Source: Asaccharospora irregularis DSM 2635 | Lineage (GTDB): Bacteria; Bacillota; Clostridia; Peptostreptococcales; Peptostreptococcaceae | Direction: 5' to 3' | Assembly: GCF_900129815.1 (NCBI RefSeq) | Contig: NZ_FQWX01000003.1 | Span: 1-64,000 of the forward strand | DNA length: 64,000 nucleotides | Shown here: piece by piece, positions 1-8,368 of the stretch | Layout of the letters: each line of letters opens with the position of its first letter | How positions within the stretch are numbered: position 1 is the stretch's first letter | Notes under the pieces: generated by a model | Seen by the model: the letters and a program-made list of their open reading frames with translations, nothing else | Databases searched by the model: none | Told to the model about the DNA's origin: nothing | Made by a program: the position numbers and the translations under genes

Positions 1-207
1 GTAGATGAAGTAATATTAGTAGATGACAGCGATGCATTTGAAATGGTTAGGTTATTAGCAGACAAAGAGGGAATATTAGTTGGTATATCCTCTGGAGCAA
101 ATGTATTTGGAGCAGTGGAAGTTGCAAAAAAATATAAGGGTAAAAAGGTAGTTACGGTAGCACCAGATGGAATAGATAAGTATATGTCTATGGGGTTATT
201 TGAATAA
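1..207 (+). CDS. cysK: Cysteine synthase A, C-terminal part (cut by window edge)
   Basis: The last 68 residues of a PLP-dependent O-acetylserine sulfhydrylase, which joins O-acetylserine and sulfide to make cysteine. The frame is open from base 1 to the TAA at 205-207. Seen in it are the C-terminal GISSGAN segment (part of the small domain near the PLP phosphate), then [14 protein letters not shown] and the terminal GLFE, a typical CysK ending. The following serine acetyltransferase gene overlaps its end by 8 bases, so the two are translationally coupled and make consecutive enzymes of one pathway. CysM is possible instead of CysK because the discriminating N-terminal regions are outside the window. 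Confidence 0.85.
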   Translation, partial: VDEVILVDDSDAFEMVRLLADKEGILVGISSGANVFGAVEVAKKYKGKKVVTVAPDGIDKYMSMGLFE

Positions 208-754
208 ACATAATTTGTTAGTAATGGAAGGATGGGGACCAGTGTTCAATAAGCTAAACAAGGATATAGAGTATATAATGGAGAATGACCCTGCAGCAAG
301 GTCTAAAATAGAAGTATTTTTATTATACCCTTCAATTCACGCTATTATATGGCACAGGGTGTCGCATTTTTTATATAAAAAGAAAATGTTTTTCACGGCT
401 AGATTAATATCTCAAATTTCTAGATTCATAACTGGGATAGAAATACATCCTGGAGCAAAAATAGGAACAGGTATATTAATAGATCATGGTATGGGGGTAG
501 TCATTGGAGAAACAGCAGAAGTAGGAAATAGGGTTACTATATATCATGGCACTACTCTAGGTGGTACAGGTAAAGATAAGGGGAAAAGACATCCGACTGT
601 AGGAAATGATGTAGTAATAGGAGCAGGGACAAAAGTTTTAGGACCTATAAATATAGGCTCTAATGTCAAGATAGGTGCAAATTCGGTAGTTTTAAAGGAT
701 ATACCTGATGATTCAACTGCGGTTGGAATTCCTGCAAAAATAGTTAGAAGTTAA
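200..754 (+). CDS. cysE: Serine O-acetyltransferase
   Basis: Makes O-acetylserine from serine and acetyl-CoA, the substrate of the cysteine synthase just upstream. The 184 residues have an N-terminal helical part followed by a left-handed beta-helix of hexapeptide repeats. The signature region reads [16 protein letters not shown], with the catalytic His, followed by the [12 protein letters not shown] loop. The length suits the short EpsC-type Gram-positive form rather than the longer E. coli form. The chosen start is TTG at 200, overlapping cysK, because a GGGG stretch lies a few bases before it; the ATG at 224 has no ribosome binding site and would lose eight residues. Coupled translation with cysK is likely. 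Confidence 0.92.
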   Translation: MNKHNLLVMEGWGPVFNKLNKDIEYIMENDPAARSKIEVFLLYPSIHAIIWHRVSHFLYKKKMFFTARLISQISRFITGIEIHPGAKIGTGILIDHGMGVVIGETAEVGNRVTIYHGTTLGGTGKDKGKRHPTVGNDVVIGAGTKVLGPINIGSNVKIGANSVVLKDIPDDSTAVGIPAKIVRS

Positions 755-812
755 TTGAATGTAACGTATGCCTCTTTTTCTAATATTATATAGTAGGGAG
801 GCATATAATATT

Positions 813-1244
813 ATGAATTTAAACTTATTACTGAACCAAGGATCACAGATACTAGTTATAATATTGTTTATATTGACAATGATGCTTAGGAGCAGTAAAC
901 AAATACCAAATTGGATGATACAGTGGATTGTACTAGTAGTAGCTTTAGCGCTTAGTTACTTACAGATTAAATCTATTAGTATAGATGTTATAATGAACGC
1001 TTTTGTGGCTACTGGAGTATGTGTTTTTGGTGAAAATGCAATATTTAGAAAGAGTTCAGAAAAGACAGAAGAAGAACATAACATATTAAAATTAATTGAT
1101 TTATGTAAAGAACAAATGGACGAAAGTAAATCATCAAACAATGAAAATATGGATGAAAATGAAAAAAATATAAAATCAACTTCAGATATTGATGGCATTG
1201 AAGATACAATACAAAAAATAATTAGAGAGATTAATGAAAAATAA
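813..1244 (+). CDS. Holin-like small membrane protein
   Basis: A 143-residue protein with three hydrophobic segments in its first 75 residues (about 10-24, 34-52 and 56-73), a short PNW turn between the first two, and a long acidic, Asn/Glu-rich tail. This shape, including the start MNLNLLLNQGSQ, resembles the Hol44/superfamily V phage holins, but no lysin or phage gene is nearby and the acidic tail is longer than usual. The ATG at 813 is preferred because AGGGAGG lies ten bases before it; an upstream in-frame ATG at 768 has no such site. A role in membrane permeability is inferred from shape only. Confidence 0.5.
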   Translation: MNLNLLLNQGSQILVIILFILTMMLRSSKQIPNWMIQWIVLVVALALSYLQIKSISIDVIMNAFVATGVCVFGENAIFRKSSEKTEEEHNILKLIDLCKEQMDESKSSNNENMDENEKNIKSTSDIDGIEDTIQKIIREINEK

Positions 1245-1352
1245 ATCTTTTGTTTATTTTGTATGGATATGTACTTAGTTTTTTATATTATAACCTTTTG
1301 AAAGCAAATATAACCTATAAGTATTTTTTTATAATATTAGGCAATAATAAAA

Positions 1353-1379
1353 TTGAATATATTCATTAAGTATATTCAA
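1353..1379. promoter_or_regulatory. Inverted repeat upstream of ferredoxin gene
   Basis: A 9-bp inverted repeat (TTGAATATA and TATATTCAA, nine bases apart) lies 35 bases before the ferredoxin start. It could be an operator or just part of an AT-rich promoter region. No regulator is identified. Confidence 0.3.
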
Positions 1380-1413
1380 AATAACATTAACATAAAGCAG
1401 GAGGAAATTTAAT

Positions 1414-1602
1414 ATGAAAGCAAAAGTAGATAGAGACACTTGTATAGGATGTGGATTATGTCCATCAATTTGTCCGGAAGTTTTTTCAATGGATGATGAA
1501 GATAAGTCAGTTCCAATAGAAGGCGATATCCCAAACGACGCTGAAGATTCTGCAAAAGAAGCAGAAGAAAGCTGTCCGGTAGATGCTATAGAAGTAAAAT
1601 AG
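1414..1602 (+). CDS. Ferredoxin, single [4Fe-4S] type
   Basis: A 62-residue acidic electron carrier of the cytoplasm. The cluster motif CIGCGLC is followed by a further Cys (SICP) near residue 20, and the last ligand lies in SCPVDAIE near the C terminus. Only one full ligand set is present, so it carries one cluster, unlike the 2[4Fe-4S] clostridial ferredoxins; the extra Cys could form a disulfide, as in the Thermotoga-type proteins. AGGAGG precedes the ATG. It is monocistronic, with a terminator directly after. Partner enzymes cannot be named from the sequence. Confidence 0.93.
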   Translation: MKAKVDRDTCIGCGLCPSICPEVFSMDDEDKSVPIEGDIPNDAEDSAKEAEESCPVDAIEVK

Positions 1603-1639
1603 CAAAAGGTTATATACCCATAAGAGAAAGTCAGAAGAG

Positions 1640-1692
1640 AAAGATACCCCTATTTAGTATTTTTAAATTATCTAGATGGAGGTATCTTTTTT
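1640..1692 (+). terminator. Terminator after ferredoxin
   Basis: AAGATACCCC pairs with GGAGGTATCTT across an AT-rich loop, followed by a run of T. Confidence 0.75.
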
Positions 1693-1751
1693 GTGATAAA
1701 CTATAATTAATAAAAATATTTACTTTATAGAAAAAATTAAGAGGTTGATAG

Positions 1752-2045
1752 ATGTACTTTACATATATAATAAGATGCGGTGATAATTCTTTGTACACAG
1801 GGTATACAAGTGATATTAATAGAAGAATTAAAGAACATAAGCAGGGAATAAATTCTAAATATACTAGAGCTAAAAAATTTAAAAAACTCGAAGTTTATTT
1901 TATATCTGGGACTAGAAGCGAGGCTATGAAGTTAGAGTATTATATAAAGAGGTTAAGCCGAAATAAAAAATTAACTATAATAAAAAATCCACAGATATTA
2001 ATAGAAGAAGTCAAGGATAAAGGAGAGTACTCTTTAGGTGAATAA
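1752..2045 (+). CDS. GIY-YIG domain protein, YhbQ family
   Basis: A 97-residue stand-alone GIY-YIG nuclease domain of the UPF0213/YhbQ group. The N terminus has the paired motifs TYIIRC and SLYTGYT (the 'GIY...YIG' equivalent), then the conserved Arg in INRRIKEH and a Glu in the MKLEYYIKRL helix, which are family active-site positions. These proteins are small cytoplasmic proteins with poorly defined nuclease activity. GAGG lies before the ATG. It stands alone between the ferredoxin terminator and the thiamin promoter. Confidence 0.88.
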   Translation: MYFTYIIRCGDNSLYTGYTSDINRRIKEHKQGINSKYTRAKKFKKLEVYFISGTRSEAMKLEYYIKRLSRNKKLTIIKNPQILIEEVKDKGEYSLGE

Positions 2046-2071
2046 TCAAATATTTAAGCCTAACTGAAATC

Positions 2072-2099
2072 TTGACAATAAAACTCAATATACTATAAT
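2072..2099 (+). promoter_or_regulatory. Sigma-A promoter of the thiamin operon
   Basis: TTGACA at 2072-2077 and TATAAT at 2094-2099 with a 16-base spacer, ending about ten bases before the riboswitch. Confidence 0.75.
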
Positions 2100-2109
2100 G
2101 AAATTTAAG

Positions 2110-2195
2110 GAAATAGCTAGGGGAGCCAATGAGCTGAGAGGTTTACCGACCCTTTATACCTGATCTGGATAATACCAGCGTAGGGAAGCTTAAAC
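2110..2195 (+). ncRNA. TPP riboswitch (THI element)
   Basis: Contains the two hallmark blocks of the thiamin pyrophosphate riboswitch: GGGGAGCC...GCTGAGAGG near 2120-2141 and CTGATCTGGATAATACCAGC at 2160-2179 followed by GTAGGGAAGCT. A terminator follows about 50 bases later, so binding of TPP most likely ends transcription before thiD. Confidence 0.96.
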
Positions 2196-2245
2196 ATAAA
2201 ATTTAAATATATAAATTATAAAGTATTTGTATATTATGTATGTTA

Positions 2246-2283
2246 AAAAGCTATACCTAGTTTGGGGATAGCTTTTTTTTATA
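2246..2283 (+). terminator. Riboswitch-controlled terminator
   Basis: AAAGCTAT and ATAGCTTT form the stem, followed by a T run. It lies between the TPP aptamer and thiD and is the probable expression platform. Confidence 0.8.
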
Positions 2284-2315
2284 TATAAGTACTAGTAATC
2301 CAAGGAGGAATAGTT

Positions 2316-3110
2316 ATGAAAAATTATAAGGTGCCGACACTTACAATAGCAGGTTCAGATTCATCTGGTGGTGCTGGTATTCAAGCGGATTTAAAAACAT
2401 TTAGTGCAATTGGTACATATGGGATGAGTGTGATAACAGCTATTACAGCTCAAAACACTCAGGGAGTATTTAGTGTAGAGGAACTTAGCAAAGAAATAAT
2501 AAAAAAACAAATGGAGGCTGTATTTGACGATATACCTCCAAAAGCAGTAAAAGTAGGGATGGTATCAGGACCAGAAATAATAGTTGAAATAGTTGATTCT
2601 CTGAAAAAATATAATCCGGAGTATTTAGTGGTAGACCCTGTCATGATATCAAAGAGTGGATACTCACTTTTGAGACCAGAAGCAAAGGAAAACTTAATAA
2701 AATACTTAATACCTATGGCTTATATAATAACTCCAAATACACCAGAGGCAGAAGAAATAACTGGAATAAAGGTAGAATCTATAGATGACATGAAGAAAGT
2801 TGGACAAAAAATATTAGATATGGGTCCTAAATTTGTCTTAATGAAGGGGGGACATTTAGAGGGTGATGCAGTGGATGTTCTTATAGGAAAAGATGTATTT
2901 GAAATATATAAAAGTGAACGATTAGATAGAAAAAATACACATGGAACTGGATGTACACTATCATCATCGATAACTGCTCACCTAGCACTTGGTTATGATA
3001 TAAAAGAATCCGTGAGATTGAGCAAAACATATATAACAGAGGCGATAAGATACAGTTTTGATATAGGTAAAGGCGTAGGTCCAGTTCACCACTTTTACAA
3101 ATTCGAGTAA
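2316..3110 (+). CDS. thiD: Hydroxymethylpyrimidine / HMP-phosphate kinase
   Basis: Phosphorylates the pyrimidine half of thiamin twice to give HMP-PP. The 264 residues are the usual length for this ribokinase-fold enzyme. Visible are the N-terminal IAGSDSSGGAGIQADLKT substrate motif, DPVM around residue 108, and the C-terminal anion-hole motif HGTGCTLSSS with the catalytic loop. AAGGAGG precedes the ATG. First gene of a TPP-riboswitch operon with thiM and thiE. No thiC or thiG is present, so the operon looks like salvage of preformed HMP and thiazole. Confidence 0.95.
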   Translation: MKNYKVPTLTIAGSDSSGGAGIQADLKTFSAIGTYGMSVITAITAQNTQGVFSVEELSKEIIKKQMEAVFDDIPPKAVKVGMVSGPEIIVEIVDSLKKYNPEYLVVDPVMISKSGYSLLRPEAKENLIKYLIPMAYIITPNTPEAEEITGIKVESIDDMKKVGQKILDMGPKFVLMKGGHLEGDAVDVLIGKDVFEIYKSERLDRKNTHGTGCTLSSSITAHLALGYDIKESVRLSKTYITEAIRYSFDIGKGVGPVHHFYKFE

Positions 3111-3177
3111 ATTAAGTTAGAACGTAAAATAGATACTAATCAAATAATAAAGTATACTCTGAGGGGGAAAATTAATT

Positions 3178-3963
3178 ATGTATAGCTTGGTAAATAAGGT
3201 AAGACAGATAAATCCGTTAGTTTTACATTATACTAATGATGTGACAATAAATGATTGTGCAAACACAACTTTGGCAATAGGAGCGAGTCCTTTGATGAGC
3301 TTTTCTTATGAAGAGGTTGAAGATTTAGTGGGCATAGCTAGTTGTGTTGTAATAAATATAGGTACAATGAATTCTGATAATTTAGATTTATATGTATTGG
3401 CAGGCAAAGCTGCAAATAAATTAAAAAAACGTTTAGTATTAGATCCAGTAGGAGTTTTTGCAAGTAAGGCAAGACAAGAATTAGTAAAAAGACTTTTAAA
3501 TGAGGTAAGATTTGATGTAGTTAAAGGAAATGTTGATGAAATTAAATTTATCGGCGGTTTTGATGTAAAAGGAAAAGGTGTAGACTCATTTGATGATGGA
3601 GGAGACTATACAGAAGTTATAAAAAGGGTTGCAAAAAAACTGGAATGTGTAGTTGCATCGACTGGAAAGATAGATATAGTTACAAATGGGACAAATACAT
3701 ATAAAATAGAAAACGGTACAAAAAAGTTAAAAAGTATAACAGGGACAGGATGTATGACTGCAAGTTTGATAGGAAGTTATATTTCTTGCACAGACGATAT
3801 ACTAAAAGGTGCTACTATGGGAGTACTTACAATGTCTCTAAGTGGGGAATTAGCTGATTGTGATAATCCGCCGATTGGAACTTTTAAGGTAGAACTTATG
3901 AATCAAATCTATAGCATTAATGAAGAAACTTTTTGCAATAATTCTAAAATAGAACTTGTGTAA
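3178..3963 (+). CDS. thiM: Hydroxyethylthiazole kinase
   Basis: Phosphorylates 4-methyl-5-hydroxyethylthiazole, the thiazole half of thiamin, recovered from the environment. The 261 residues show the family markers: HYTNDVTINDCANTTLAIG near the N terminus, DPVGV around residue 98, and the ATP-binding TGTGCM segment near residue 190. It lies 67 bases after thiD, with AGGGGG before the ATG, and shares the TPP-controlled transcript. Presence of ThiM together with absence of thiazole synthesis genes supports a salvage pathway. Confidence 0.95.
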   Translation: MYSLVNKVRQINPLVLHYTNDVTINDCANTTLAIGASPLMSFSYEEVEDLVGIASCVVINIGTMNSDNLDLYVLAGKAANKLKKRLVLDPVGVFASKARQELVKRLLNEVRFDVVKGNVDEIKFIGGFDVKGKGVDSFDDGGDYTEVIKRVAKKLECVVASTGKIDIVTNGTNTYKIENGTKKLKSITGTGCMTASLIGSYISCTDDILKGATMGVLTMSLSGELADCDNPPIGTFKVELMNQIYSINEETFCNNSKIELV

Positions 3964-3992
3964 GATAGAATTTGTGTAAGGGAGATATTAAA

Positions 3993-4625
3993 ATGGTAGA
4001 TAAAAAAAGTTTAAAAGATGCACTAAAATTATACTTAGTTACAGACTCAGTTATTTTAAGAGGTAGGGATTTTTATAAATGCATTGAAGATGCAATAAAG
4101 GGCGGAGTCACTATGGTCCAACTAAGGGAAAAGGATATTTCGGGAAGGGAATTTCTAGAAAGAGCTATAAAGCTAAGAGAGTTAACTAAAAGATACGGAG
4201 TTAGCTTTGTAATAAATGATAGGATTGATATAGCATTACTTTGTGATGCCGATGGAGTCCATGTAGGCCAAAGCGATATAGGTGCCAAAGATGTGAGAAG
4301 ATTAGTAGGGGAAGATAAAATTGTAGGCGTATCTGCAAGAAGTGTAGAGGAAGCTAAGACTGCAAAAGAAGATGGTGCAGATTATATAGGCATAGGAGCT
4401 ATGTTTGCTACTTCCACTAAACTTGACGCTAAATCAGTATCACTAGAAACTGTAGAAAATATAAAAAATAATGTAGATATCCCATTTGTGTTAATCGGAG
4501 GTATAAATCTAGAAAATTTAGATACGCTTAAAAAGCTAGATAGTGACGGTTATGCAATAGTATCATCAATCCTAAAAGCTGAAGATATATACTTAGAAAC
4601 AAAAAAATGGATTTCTGCTATATAA
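3993..4625 (+). CDS. thiE: Thiamin-phosphate synthase
   Basis: Condenses HMP-PP (from ThiD) with thiazole phosphate (from ThiM) to give thiamin monophosphate. The 210 residues form a TIM barrel with QLREKD near residue 40, VINDRIDIA, HVGQSD near residue 90, and the phosphate-binding GIGAMFATSTK segment, which reads GP.FPT.TK in most relatives. The ATG at 3993 is preferred because GGGAGAT lies eight bases before it; a TTG at 3972 has none. It is 29 bases after thiM and ends the operon at a strong terminator. Confidence 0.95.
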   Translation: MVDKKSLKDALKLYLVTDSVILRGRDFYKCIEDAIKGGVTMVQLREKDISGREFLERAIKLRELTKRYGVSFVINDRIDIALLCDADGVHVGQSDIGAKDVRRLVGEDKIVGVSARSVEEAKTAKEDGADYIGIGAMFATSTKLDAKSVSLETVENIKNNVDIPFVLIGGINLENLDTLKKLDSDGYAIVSSILKAEDIYLETKKWISAI

Positions 4626-4645
4626 ATTAACATTTGCTAAATATT

Positions 4646-4694
4646 AAAAAGGAAGTAATCGATTCTTTGAGTTTCAATTACTTCCTTTTGTTTT
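4646..4694. terminator. Shared terminator, thiE / collagen-like gene
   Basis: AAAAAGGAAGTAAT pairs with ATTACTTCCTTTT. The stem is flanked by A and T runs, so it can serve both converging genes. Confidence 0.85.
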
Positions 4695-4722
4695 AGAAAA
4701 TTTATATCATAATTAATTATAA

Positions 4723-5433
4723 TTATTTTTTGTAAGGTACCTTTTTAGGTGGAGTATACTTTTCGTATTCACTTGGAACATATTTTACACCCTGAGGTCC
4801 AGCAGGTCCTTGAGGCCCAATATCACCTTTAGGCCCCTTAGATCCAGTAGGCCCTTGAGGTCCAATATCACCTTTGGGTCCCTGAGGTCCAGCAGGCCCT
4901 TGAGGTCCAATATCACCTTTAGGTCCCTGAGGTCCAGGAATTCCTTGAGGCCCAATATCACCTTTAGGTCCCTGAGGTCCAGCAGGCCCTTGAGGTCCCT
5001 TAGGTCCAACAAGACCTTGAGTACCTTGTTGGATTGGTGGATAAGTATTACATAAAGGATTTACGTAAATCTCTTTGCCTAAATCTACATACTGTATAGA
5101 AGAAATCTTTATATAAATAGGACCTTTTCCAGAAGGAGTTTCTCCTATTATAATACAGTGATTAACTTTACATATACGCAGTTTAAGAATACAATCACTA
5201 CTTTCTAATTTTAATCCCACAATTCTTCCCATAGAATTACATAGTAAATTATACATTTCACAATCACAAAGGTTAACAGGGTATACAAAAAATGGACATA
5301 GCTGTTCACCTGTGTTGCAACTTGAAAGACTAGATTCAGATAATTTATTACAATTCTTAGGAGTTTTATTGTAGCACTTTATACTTGAGCTATAATTGCG
5401 ACTCGAATTTTTGCCTTTATAGTTTTTATGCAT
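4723..5433 (-). CDS. Collagen-like repeat protein, probably on spore or cell surface
   Basis: The 236-residue protein has a Cys-rich N-terminal domain of about 140 residues (roughly ten Cys), then an unbroken run of 27 Gly-X-Y triplets, then a short basic Tyr/Lys/Pro tail. The triplets are mostly GPQ, GPA, GPK and GDI in a 15-residue unit ending GPKGDI, repeated four times, so the DNA has a 45-bp direct repeat. Collagen-like proteins of this group are typically exosporium or surface filaments (BclA is the best known), but BclA has its large globular domain after the collagen region, the reverse of this order. No secretion signal is visible. The ATG at 5433 has GGAG eight bases upstream; a GTG at 5442 overlaps that site. 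Confidence 0.75.
   Translation of the reverse strand: MHKNYKGKNSSRNYSSSIKCYNKTPKNCNKLSESSLSSCNTGEQLCPFFVYPVNLCDCEMYNLLCNSMGRIVGLKLESSDCILKLRICKVNHCIIIGETPSGKGPIYIKISSIQYVDLGKEIYVNPLCNTYPPIQQGTQGLVGPKGPQGPAGPQGPKGDIGPQGIPGPQGPKGDIGPQGPAGPQGPKGDIGPQGPTGSKGPKGDIGPQGPAGPQGVKYVPSEYEKYTPPKKVPYKK
4797..5011. repeat. 45-bp tandem repeats encoding collagen triplets
   Basis: About four to five imperfect copies of a 45-bp unit inside the collagen-like gene. Copy number in such tracts often changes by slippage, so length may differ between strains. Confidence 0.8.
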
Positions 5434-5747
5434 ATACAACACTCCATGTCAAATATTTTAGTAGAATACCTACTTATTTACTTATATGATAAACGATTTA
5501 AAAATGAGACAATCTTACTATCCTTAGTTAGAATAATAAATTCCTAGTAGATAAAAATACTTTAAAATAATTAAAATGATTGAAATAATTAAAAAAATGA
5601 AATAAAATATTTATAAAAGTATGATATTATATCAGTATACAGAAAATTTTATCTTTTCAAAAATTTAACATAAAAAAGAAAGGAAATTTATATATAGAGA
5701 TAGTAATTATTATAAAAGCTATACTCAAAATCAATGGGGGGATTTAC
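5434..5747. other. Divergent intergenic region
   Basis: Very AT-rich spacer between the collagen-like gene and the J-like gene, which face away from each other. It must carry both promoters. I see no clear -35/-10 pair, hairpin, short gene or known RNA. AATGGGGGG lies just before the rightward start. Confidence 0.5.
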
Positions 5748-6527
5748 ATGGTAGAACCTGTAGTCTTAGGTAAATATACTGCTACACTAAATAGAATGGA
5801 TAAACATAAAGATAGTGATGAATATTGTATATTAATTAATAGATATATAGAGTTAATAGAGGAAAGAGAGGAACTTCAATTTAAAATTGTTCCATACTTA
5901 AAATTTAAGTATCTTATAAGTTTTGGATTACTTATGAAAGAAGAATTATATACAATAATAAGTATAAAAAAGTTAAATAAAATTAATCATCTAGCCTCAT
6001 CTGGTTTTAAAAACAAAATGGAGTTTGAGTTGGGTAAAAAAAAGGATGTTGTACTTAATAGAGAAATAGAATTTCTTCGTGTACAGATTGAAAATATTGA
6101 TAATATGAGTAAAGGAAGTAAGATTTATATAAACAACTTAACTAATGAAGATATAGACGAATTGAAAGCTATTTTTAAGTTGTTAGCTAGGAGATTATCC
6201 CCGGAAATAAACAATAATATTAGTGCTAGAAAAAATAGGTTATGGAATAGAGCCAAAGAGGCTTATAATAAAAATGACTTGGCATCCCTAAAAGTTTTAT
6301 CAAATCTGCTTAATAATGGAGCTGATTATAATGTAAGGATTAATATAGATGACCTACAGTCTAAAATAAATCAATTATACAATGATATAGAAAATATAAA
6401 AAAAGAATTTCCGTTTAATATGAAAGAAAATCTAGCTGATGATAATTGGATACTAGAAAGTAGATGCGATATGATAAGTAGAATAGAAGAGCTAAAAAAA
6501 GAGGAAGAACGTTTAAAAAGTGTGTAG
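5748..6527 (+). CDS. J-domain-like protein without the HPD motif
   Basis: A 259-residue cytoplasmic protein with coiled-coil stretches at both ends. Residues 135-190 look like the degenerate J domain seen in many Firmicute proteins of the form 'lyr.ivk.LHPDlNp...elW..a.eAY..nDLe.Lk': here LARRLSPEINNN, then NRLWNRAKEAYNKNDLASLKVL. The HPD tripeptide needed to stimulate DnaK is replaced by SPE at residues 151-153, so a co-chaperone role is unlikely. The N-terminal 50 residues contain an acidic helix and no signal peptide. GGGG precedes the ATG. It is monocistronic and ends at a shared terminator. Function unknown. Confidence 0.6.
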   Translation: MVEPVVLGKYTATLNRMDKHKDSDEYCILINRYIELIEEREELQFKIVPYLKFKYLISFGLLMKEELYTIISIKKLNKINHLASSGFKNKMEFELGKKKDVVLNREIEFLRVQIENIDNMSKGSKIYINNLTNEDIDELKAIFKLLARRLSPEINNNISARKNRLWNRAKEAYNKNDLASLKVLSNLLNNGADYNVRINIDDLQSKINQLYNDIENIKKEFPFNMKENLADDNWILESRCDMISRIEELKKEEERLKSV

Positions 6528-6536
6528 AAAATCTTA

Positions 6537-6582
6537 TTTAAAAAAGGAGTTGTATAAAATTAACAACTCCTTTTTTAAATAA
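6537..6582. terminator. Bidirectional terminator
   Basis: AAAAAAGGAGTTGT pairs with ACAACTCCTTTTTT between two converging genes. Confidence 0.88.
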
Positions 6583-6589
6583 AATAAAA

Positions 6590-7720
6590 TTAGTTTTCAT
6601 CATAAGGGTAGAGCTTGTAGTATGCTAATAATAAATCTACCATTTTCCCATAACTTTTGGTTCCATCTTTAACACCGTTTGATTTTAGATATGAATTGTT
6701 AAATTTGTCAGATATTTCCCTTATCTTGCCATTATAATTTTCCCAATAGTTATTATTATACTCTAAGTCTCTTCTCACGCTATCAGAAATATTAGAAGTA
6801 AGCAATTCGTAAGAGCTTGGATCTGCATCTCTTAGCGCTGAGGCAGTATGGCTTAGGGCAAGTATATAGCCAGAATAATTAAAATCAATATCAGTGTGAT
6901 TTATAGATGCTAAATATGCTATAAAATTAGCTTCATCTTCGCTAGCAAAGCCCCTTTGATGAGCCATTTCATGGATTACGGTACAGGGGATATAAATATC
7001 TGGTATGTCTATATTTATATTAGCTTCACCGGTAAAAGGAAAATAGATACCTGTTATACCTGTATAAGACATAAATTTTGATGATTTAATGTATTTAGCA
7101 TTTGAATAATTACCTTGAACTTCAGGTATTATATTAGATATATTATTATATCCAATTTGGGCCCTAGATATTATTCCCTTATAATTTGTATTAGCCATCA
7201 TACTTCCTTCTTTATTTTGAAGTGTAAAAAATCTAGTTTCATTAGCTTTATTAATCAAGAATTTATATAAGTTTTTTAAATCCTGATTTGTATATTCTAC
7301 ATTTTCAATTTTTGTATTGTTTGATAAATTATATCTATTTAAAAGGGAAGTTTGTAGTGGAAGTCGGTTATAGTTAATCCCCCATAATAAGATAAAAAGG
7401 AAATAGCAAATAGACAAAGTAGATAAAATATTTAAAATAGAATTTCCTAAAATACGTTTTGCTACATTGTGTTTTTTGGTGAATACTAATATCAGACGAA
7501 TCAAAAATATTAACATAGAAATTATCAATATGTATACAATAACTTCATATAAAGAAAATTCGATTAATCCACTAGCCTTACTTAAAACCTCTATAGTAAG
7601 TTTGTTAATCCATGTAGAATAGTATTTTTCAACTAAATTAGGGAATTTTGACGCTATGTGGTTAATAAAAAGTGTTATTGGAAAAAGTATCAATGAAATA
7701 TACTTATATTTTTTACTCAT
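6590..7720 (-). CDS. DUF3810 membrane protein with metallopeptidase-like HEMAH motif
   Basis: The 376-residue protein has three membrane segments in the first 120 residues, then a large domain probably outside the membrane. The domain contains VIHEMAHQRGFASEDEANF, which matches the HExxH zinc motif with a downstream Glu in EDEAN as a possible third ligand. This is the DUF3810 pattern; the proteins are widespread in clostridia and Bacteroidetes and no substrate is known. The start at 7720 has AAGGGG nine bases upstream; a GTG at 7729 overlaps that site. It stands alone, terminator-bounded. Confidence 0.8.
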   Translation of the reverse strand: MSKKYKYISLILFPITLFINHIASKFPNLVEKYYSTWINKLTIEVLSKASGLIEFSLYEVIVYILIISMLIFLIRLILVFTKKHNVAKRILGNSILNILSTLSICYFLFILLWGINYNRLPLQTSLLNRYNLSNNTKIENVEYTNQDLKNLYKFLINKANETRFFTLQNKEGSMMANTNYKGIISRAQIGYNNISNIIPEVQGNYSNAKYIKSSKFMSYTGITGIYFPFTGEANINIDIPDIYIPCTVIHEMAHQRGFASEDEANFIAYLASINHTDIDFNYSGYILALSHTASALRDADPSSYELLTSNISDSVRRDLEYNNNYWENYNGKIREISDKFNNSYLKSNGVKDGTKSYGKMVDLLLAYYKLYPYDEN

Positions 7721-7828
7721 AATCTTCACCCCTTAGGTTAAATATATAATAATTATATAATACACTAAACTTTATATTATTAAAATAATCGGTTATAATG
7801 TATTTAAAATTATTTAGAAGGAGGAAAT

Positions 7829-8062
7829 ATGGAAAATATAACTATAAAATTAACTAGAGACAACTTTGATTTTAGATTTAAACAATATGAGGGAATGTTT
7901 TTTAATGCCACTTTAGATAAAGAAAGTGAAATTATAAAGTACAAAATAACAAAGGATGAAGCTGGATTGGGATTAAAGGAATTTGGAAACACTCATATAA
8001 AAGATAATATGATATATATACCACAATTAGAAGCTTATATAGATTTGAATATAGCACCATAA
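7829..8062 (+). CDS. Hypothetical 77-residue protein
   Basis: Not recognised. A small, soluble, charged protein with alternating beta-like stretches (ITIKLTRDNFDFRF, IKYKITKDEAG) and an amphipathic end. AAGGAGG lies close before the ATG, and a very strong terminator follows, so it is very likely a real monocistronic gene. No Cys, no signal peptide and no known motif. Confidence 0.6.
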   Translation: MENITIKLTRDNFDFRFKQYEGMFFNATLDKESEIIKYKITKDEAGLGLKEFGNTHIKDNMIYIPQLEAYIDLNIAP

Positions 8063-8093
8063 TAGTAGTTAGATATTATTTATTAAATATATT

Positions 8094-8149
8094 AACAAAA
8101 AATATCACGTATACCTATATTTACTACGGTATACGTGATATTTTTGTTA
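8094..8149. terminator. Strong bidirectional terminator
   Basis: A stem of about 21 bp around CACGTATACC / GGTATACGTG, flanked by A and T runs, between a rightward and a leftward gene. Confidence 0.92.
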
Positions 8150-8150
8150 A

Positions 8151-8297
8151 TTAAATCAAAGTTTTATAAATCAATAAAACTATAAATAAAATTAAAGCAA
8201 TTTTAAATCCCGTACCGGCCACAAACTTTATAGCTTTAACAGCAAAGCCGACAACGATAACACAAAATAAAATTCTTAAAGCTGTATCTATATCCAT
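8151..8297 (-). CDS. 48-residue membrane protein
   Basis: A short gene beginning MDIDTALRILF and ending YKTLI. It has two hydrophobic segments (about residues 8-20 and 32-44) separated by a KAIKFVAGTGFK loop, giving a small helical hairpin. TTGGAGG lies eight bases before the ATG. It sits 71 bases downstream of the AEC transporter on the same strand and ends at the strong terminator, so the two probably form an operon. Not recognised; it might be an accessory of the transporter, which is inference only. Confidence 0.65.
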   Translation of the reverse strand: MDIDTALRILFCVIVVGFAVKAIKFVAGTGFKIALILFIVLLIYKTLI

Positions 8298-8368
8298 AGT
8301 TTTTTCCTCCAATAATATTATTATTCATCTAAAATTAAAGTATACTATTTTATGAATATAGATACAAA

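Noticed and set aside
813-1244. Prophage lysis module
   Set aside because: The holin-like gene has no endolysin, tail or portal gene near it and its neighbours are house-keeping genes.
4797-5011. Regular 45-bp repeats that could suggest a CRISPR array
   Set aside because: The repeats are contiguous without unique spacers and encode Gly-X-Y triplets in a longer gene on the minus strand.
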